Shown here: positions 30,901-33,247 of the stretch, piece by piece
Numbering within the stretch: position 1 is the stretch's first letter
How the letters are laid out: each line of letters opens with the position of its first letter
From: Candidatus Omnitrophota bacterium
GTDB taxonomy: Bacteria; Omnitrophota; Gorgyraeia; Duberdicusellales; 4484-171
Assembly: GCA_024231025.1 (NCBI GenBank)
Contig: JAAEQW010000336.1
Location: 1 to 33,247 of the forward strand
Reading direction: 5' to 3'
DNA length: 33,247 bases
Made by a program: the position numbers and the translations under genes
Notes under the pieces: generated by a model
The model's database searches: none
What the model saw: only the letters and a program-made list of their open reading frames with translations
Told to the model about the DNA's origin: nothing

Positions 30901-33247
30901 AAGTGAGCCTCGTGGAGACTCAGGTAATCCTTTGCTGAGAAGCGAATCTTTTTTAGTCTCAACTTTTCCCGAATAGACCATATTAGTTGTTGTTACCTCA
31001 TTACCAATGTGGGTTTGGTGAGGGGGTGCAATGATACCGAGGCTTGCTGCTAGAATGATTAATTTATCGGGAAGAGATTGAATTTTTTCCATTCTAGAAA
31101 TCTTCTTTTGTTTTTCGCCTAGACGTAATATAGATTTTAATTTCCTTTTGTCTCGACCGAATTTAACCTTAGTCATCATTTCTATTTGTTTTTGTAATTC
31201 CAGTAATGGCGACCAAAATAATTTTGGAGCATAGTAAATTTGAGCGCTAGAGAAATTTTTCTGTAGTTGAAGGTAACATTCCTCGAGAAGGGTCCAATCT
31301 TTTTGGTATAGTGCGTTGGTTCCGAGATAATACAGGGCCGCGCCAACAAGGTTAAGGTTTTTAAAGCTTTCAATATGCTTATCTGATAATTCTTTTTGTC
31401 GGGTTAAGTCATATTGCTTTCTGTGTTGTTCCGATGTGGCATGTTTTTTGTGTCTTTGAATATATTTTGTAAAATACTTTACATTTTTTCCAACAGATTT
31501 TGTTGCTTCCCAAAAAAGACCATCATTGTCTAAATCTGTAATAACTTTATCATTGATCGGGTGGGCGTAATAAGCTCGATTGCTACTGTTTAAAGTATGT
31601 GTTATTCCAAATTGATGATCGTATTTTGCGAAACCTTTTAGAGTACTTAAATCCCCCGGTTTATCGTTATAAGCAAACAGGAATCCTCCAGCGCAATACC
31701 CATCGCTCATTGCTTGGCGCAAAACGGTCCAAATTTTTATATTATGTTGGTGCTGAAATTGTGCACTTGTTTTATTTCGTGACCATCCAAATTCACCGAT
31801 AACTAAGGGTATTTTTAGTTGATTGCTCAAATATTCAAGCATAACTCCATAAAGTTCCGGGGAAGATGAGTAGAGATTGACGCAAACACCATCGATATTT
31901 TTCATTCTTTTGACGGATGTTATATCCCTAGTTAAATATTTAAACCAATTATCACTTCGCTTCTCTACCCCTAGGCCCAGCAATATGGGTTTGGTTTTTC
32001 CAGAAATACCCAACTTTTCTTGCAAGCTAATTTTTAATAAACCAGCGGCATGATCATAATATTTGAAATATTCTTTATAGCTTAATTGCGCAAACTTAGA
32101 ATCAGGAAGGTTCTTGCCTCGTGTTAAGAATCCGTCTTTTATGTAAAAATTCTCCTCATTACCGAGCTGGATTAGAATCCATGGGTGTTTACCCAAGTAC
32201 TCGACAAAGTGTTCAACTATTTCAGTTAAACGATTTTTTTCATTCTTACCAATATCGAAAAAATATGGGGAAAAAATAACCTTAGTTTTAAGTCCGTAAT
32301 CTTGATAGATTTTCTTAGCAATTGGAGCAAATTCCTGCATTTCATCTAGACTTCCTAAGTAAACCTTAATTACCTTGAAACCTGCATTAATAATTTTTTG
32401 CGCATCGCCACTAAGAAGTTGGCCATAACCGTTATCTTCACGCACATAAGCAATTCCTGGTTCTCTTTCTCCAAGCATTACCGTTCCGTCAGGATATAGG
32501 AGTTTACCTTTGGCAGCTTTCATTGATGCTCGGTGACGAATAGATTTTGCAATTTTATTACGGCTAGGTACAGGTTGATTCGATGTTGGTTTAAGTGCGC
32601 AACTTGCACCTACCGTTACTGTCAATCCTACGCCAATCCTTCTCAATGCAACTCTTCTGCTTATAATTTTACTGCCACTGGTAGTAATTAAATTTGCTGA
32701 GCCAATTAGCAGGCTTCCTTCACTTATATGGTGAGCGCCTTGAACAACTTGCATGGATTGACTTATGGGAAAGCTGAATCCTCCGGAAAGGTAATGACGG
32801 TTGACGCCTTTAGTGTTTCGGGGGTCACGTTCTCTTTTAATGTAATCATAGACACCTTTCTTGTAGGCTTCTACATAGAGAGCGTAGATCTTATCCTTGG
32901 CGCCTTTGTCTTCTAGGTTGATACCAGAGATCTTGCCTTGGTTGATATAGCTTTGATAAAAGCTATCTTTAAATTTTTCCTTAAACCATACCGCTAAGAT
33001 AAGCGAGTGGTAAATCTGGCGCAAGGTGGCAAAGTTTTTTCCGTGGTTTACCTCGTGGTTTATTTCGGGGAGGATTGTTTCGGTAAATATCTGGGATGCT
33101 ATTTGGTCTATACTTCCGGGGACACGTACCGATTCCCGCCTCGCTTCGCTCAGCGGAACTTCCGGTACATGTCCCCGAGCAACGTAGTCACGCTGATGCA
33201 TTACCTTCAAACTGGCCTCGAGGATGAATCCCGCGTTGGCCTTCTCG
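27973..33247 (-). CDS. Giant multidomain protein, 5'-truncated by the window edge
   Basis: At least 1757 residues; the frame is open to the last base, so the start is missing. Numbering from the in-frame TTG at 33210: about 1-145 is a helical module (GKNFATLRQIYHSLILAVWFK, then KKGVYDYIKRE and HYLSGGFSF) like the C-terminal module I recall in giant Omnitrophota proteins. Residues 182-205 carry SRRVALRR and a hydrophobic stretch. About 235-550 is a clan GH-A-like glycosidase barrel with candidate acid/base E352 (GNEENF) and nucleophile E473 (IGEFGWS). Two PHQTHxGNEV linkers follow (730-739, 982-991), then an uncharacterised stretch, then a class I SAM-methyltransferase-like domain (IDSGAGTGILSL at 1500-1511, VHLIEKE) and a short terminal GGIGMTRESFNL module. 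Export and substrate are unknown. Confidence 0.85.
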   Translation of the reverse strand, partial: EKANAGFILEASLKVMHQRDYVARGHVPEVPLSEARRESVRVPGSIDQIASQIFTETILPEINHEVNHGKNFATLRQIYHSLILAVWFKEKFKDSFYQSYINQGKISGINLEDKGAKDKIYALYVEAYKKGVYDYIKRERDPRNTKGVNRHYLSGGFSFPISQSMQVVQGAHHISEGSLLIGSANLITTSGSKIISRRVALRRIGVGLTVTVGASCALKPTSNQPVPSRNKIAKSIRHRASMKAAKGKLLYPDGTVMLGEREPGIAYVREDNGYGQLLSGDAQKIINAGFKVIKVYLGSLDEMQEFAPIAKKIYQDYGLKTKVIFSPYFFDIGKNEKNRLTEIVEHFVEYLGKHPWILIQLGNEENFYIKDGFLTRGKNLPDSKFAQLSYKEYFKYYDHAAGLLKISLQEKLGISGKTKPILLGLGVEKRSDNWFKYLTRDITSVKRMKNIDGVCVNLYSSSPELYGVMLEYLSNQLKIPLVIGEFGWSRNKTSAQFQHQHNIKIWTVLRQAMSDGYCAGGFLFAYNDKPGDLSTLKGFAKYDHQFGITHTLNSSNRAYYAHPINDKVITDLDNDGLFWEATKSVGKNVKYFTKYIQRHKKHATSEQHRKQYDLTRQKELSDKHIESFKNLNLVGAALYYLGTNALYQKDWTLLEECYLQLQKNFSSAQIYYAPKLFWSPLLELQKQIEMMTKVKFGRDKRKLKSILRLGEKQKKISRMEKIQSLPDKLIILAASLGIIAPPHQTHIGNEVTTTNMVYSGKVETKKDSLLSKGLPESPRGSLVIGDKHLQRVCLKQVLLNVQRGSFDATTIRRKLSRMGTNGAEKMIKRLGVIALSDFSDTVAQPASQGKFPHFERELAKIVAIDRGVVSEKESAQFLKDAEQAYQKFKLIKRNRKIPNHKRMEVWLKPFAGKLKQKHIDQLVSSFELNKNFCKGIELIKEILNVDVITIDIVSGTFYQIINSFLNRPDVAATLKQYGVEVRHIRAAKPIMHNPHQTHTGNEVYNDQSADALLFNEISKYHEKLAQELDENYIVDLNLPYHLYITTGEGYNLTGDFEKFKSGSCVGGAVGVQERIWNFFINSPKFDQVDVIKPLHDDDFEYELKIAVSGKAYTVKGYIIASPAWLPRLSEEEKKNTEFSHYASLTKIISDDGRKTIIFNDHSFGAYGLILQDGKTIITDSHHALVSLTSAEASDFIDQSPRISWLNDLPNLKNQVVENSIVLSLYHGNAYKKYIIFLDKPQRKEDLFKSAQKRIKENYHRIQTISKPNSKTGKIAASADIAFKPHPSSTSPISLTCEIYSNNQLPEFETFTHKKLKRVLHEIETQNPSEYSSSTNFFVLVAEKLGLGENTHSVSLYKRLTALLKYHDKLPPPTPPYHTTEISLPDTIYTANELAKLAIKELGLNDMSNFEKGGVTHYLYNNKKMTREIWGKPLTANKTSNQDIYFARIGDLLFFTKNTYSQLSKTLQRLLSANSIIISSLSMDYIADSEYSKYLHPTLMTMQGHDFTDQIVIDSGAGTGILSLVALKARAQSVHLIEKENNTPNEVRQYLKLNGYREGIDFYIHHGDLTNEKDIENISKIVRNQAQETSSEVAVLSHIGYWHGIYNANNQHSMNFLKYIPQATYFIGSGYQRSDMDGLSVDERKIEDDFGFGVINNSLEPVGSWITNIGYVFTAEKPIAGNSTTKPSPQTIIDDKANETIGGIGMTRESFNLKTKGEGLEIQNYTKPPLHMTEYNGLLFIVTSIEEISENDLVQILQ
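30238..30267 (-). repeat. Coding linker repeat, copy 2 (PHQTHTGNEV)
   Basis: Encodes residues 982-991 of the giant protein. It is nearly the same as copy 1 at 30994-31023 in protein (9 of 10) and in DNA, sharing an uninterrupted GTGGGTTTGGTGAGG on the plus strand. It marks domain borders and may be a recombination point for domain shuffling. Confidence 0.75.
30994..31023 (-). repeat. Coding linker repeat, copy 1 (PHQTHIGNEV)
   Basis: Encodes residues 730-739 of the giant protein, just after a hydrophobic stretch (LIILAASLGIIAP). See copy 2 at 30238-30267. Confidence 0.75.
33118..33176. repeat. In-frame nested palindromic element inside the giant gene
   Basis: Outer arms GGGGACACGTACCG (33118-33131) and CGGTACATGTCCCC (33163-33176) pair at 13 of 14 positions; the inner arms TTCC(C)GC and GCGGAA add a second stem. 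The 59-bp element is GC-rich in an AT-rich gene and encodes residues 12-31, including GHVPEVP, SEARRES and VRVPG, which interrupt what reads as a continuous helical module (RDYVA ... IDQIA). No second copy was found in this window. Confidence 0.7.

Noticed and set aside
33208-33210. TTG as the start of the giant gene, with a GAGG 5 nt upstream
   Set aside because: The frame stays open through 12 more codons to the window edge and the residues continue the same module, so the GAGG is probably chance.

Overview
This is an AT-rich bacterial segment in which nearly every gene lies on the minus strand; only the phosphofructokinase gene at the left end and one pseudopilin gene are on the plus strand. 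The organism looks Gram-negative: it has the ADP-heptose genes gmhA and rfaE2, a TonB-like protein, an NlpD-like LytM factor and a GspG-like pseudopilin. It most resembles the PVC group, and within it Omnitrophota (OP3). The reasons are a PVC-type small basic protein, DUF4416 and DUF1844 proteins, and above all a very large protein whose terminal modules match my memory of the giant Omnitrophota proteins. The placement is an inference from gene content, not from a phylogeny.

Layout, left to right. 1-1416: a 70-bp-period direct repeat, a structured leader, a PPi-type phosphofructokinase gene and a two-way terminator. 1429-5330: a signalling block read leftward (receiver, MASE1 histidine kinase, receiver), then a secreted archaemetzincin and a Pro-Glu-rich secreted protein. 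5482-6784: two paralogous membrane-anchored coiled-coil proteins, divergent from a solo pseudopilin. 6762-9588: a tight operon of PilZ, a 50-aa zinc-finger protein, PilZ, DUF4416, a PflX-like radical SAM enzyme and a membrane protein, behind a strong promoter. 9667-13175: SPOR, small basic protein, SH3b protein, M50 protease and aroB. 13228-17501: NlpD-like factor, a degenerate ATPase-like protein, YfcE-type phosphoesterase, HIT protein and HD-GYP. 17576-18033: tRNA-Gly(CCC) with truncated tRNA copies and hairpins around it. 18040-27193: biosynthetic genes (thiC, thiD2-like, rfaE2, gmhA, amaP-like, accC, accB, efp, M24 peptidase, aroQ, a Trm112/YcaR-like mini-protein, DUF1844, Memo). 27232-33247: a TonB-like gene and the 3' part of a giant gene that runs off the right edge.

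The genes suggest an anaerobe with PPi-linked glycolysis, c-di-GMP signalling (two PilZ receptors and an HD-GYP protein), heptose-containing LPS, its own shikimate, fatty-acid and thiamin-pyrimidine steps, and large secreted proteins. Two small genes that are easy to miss were found by reading the gaps: 9012-9164 and 25832-26002.

The most unusual signals are: (1) a nested 59-bp palindrome inside the reading frame of the giant gene, like the protein-embedded palindromic elements of Rickettsia; (2) three intergenic islands built as inverted repeats of short degenerate words, each with a different word; (3) the broken tRNA-Gly copies; (4) strong promoters placed so that memo and the tonB-like gene would give leaderless mRNAs; (5) an EF-P with Arg in place of the usual modified Lys.
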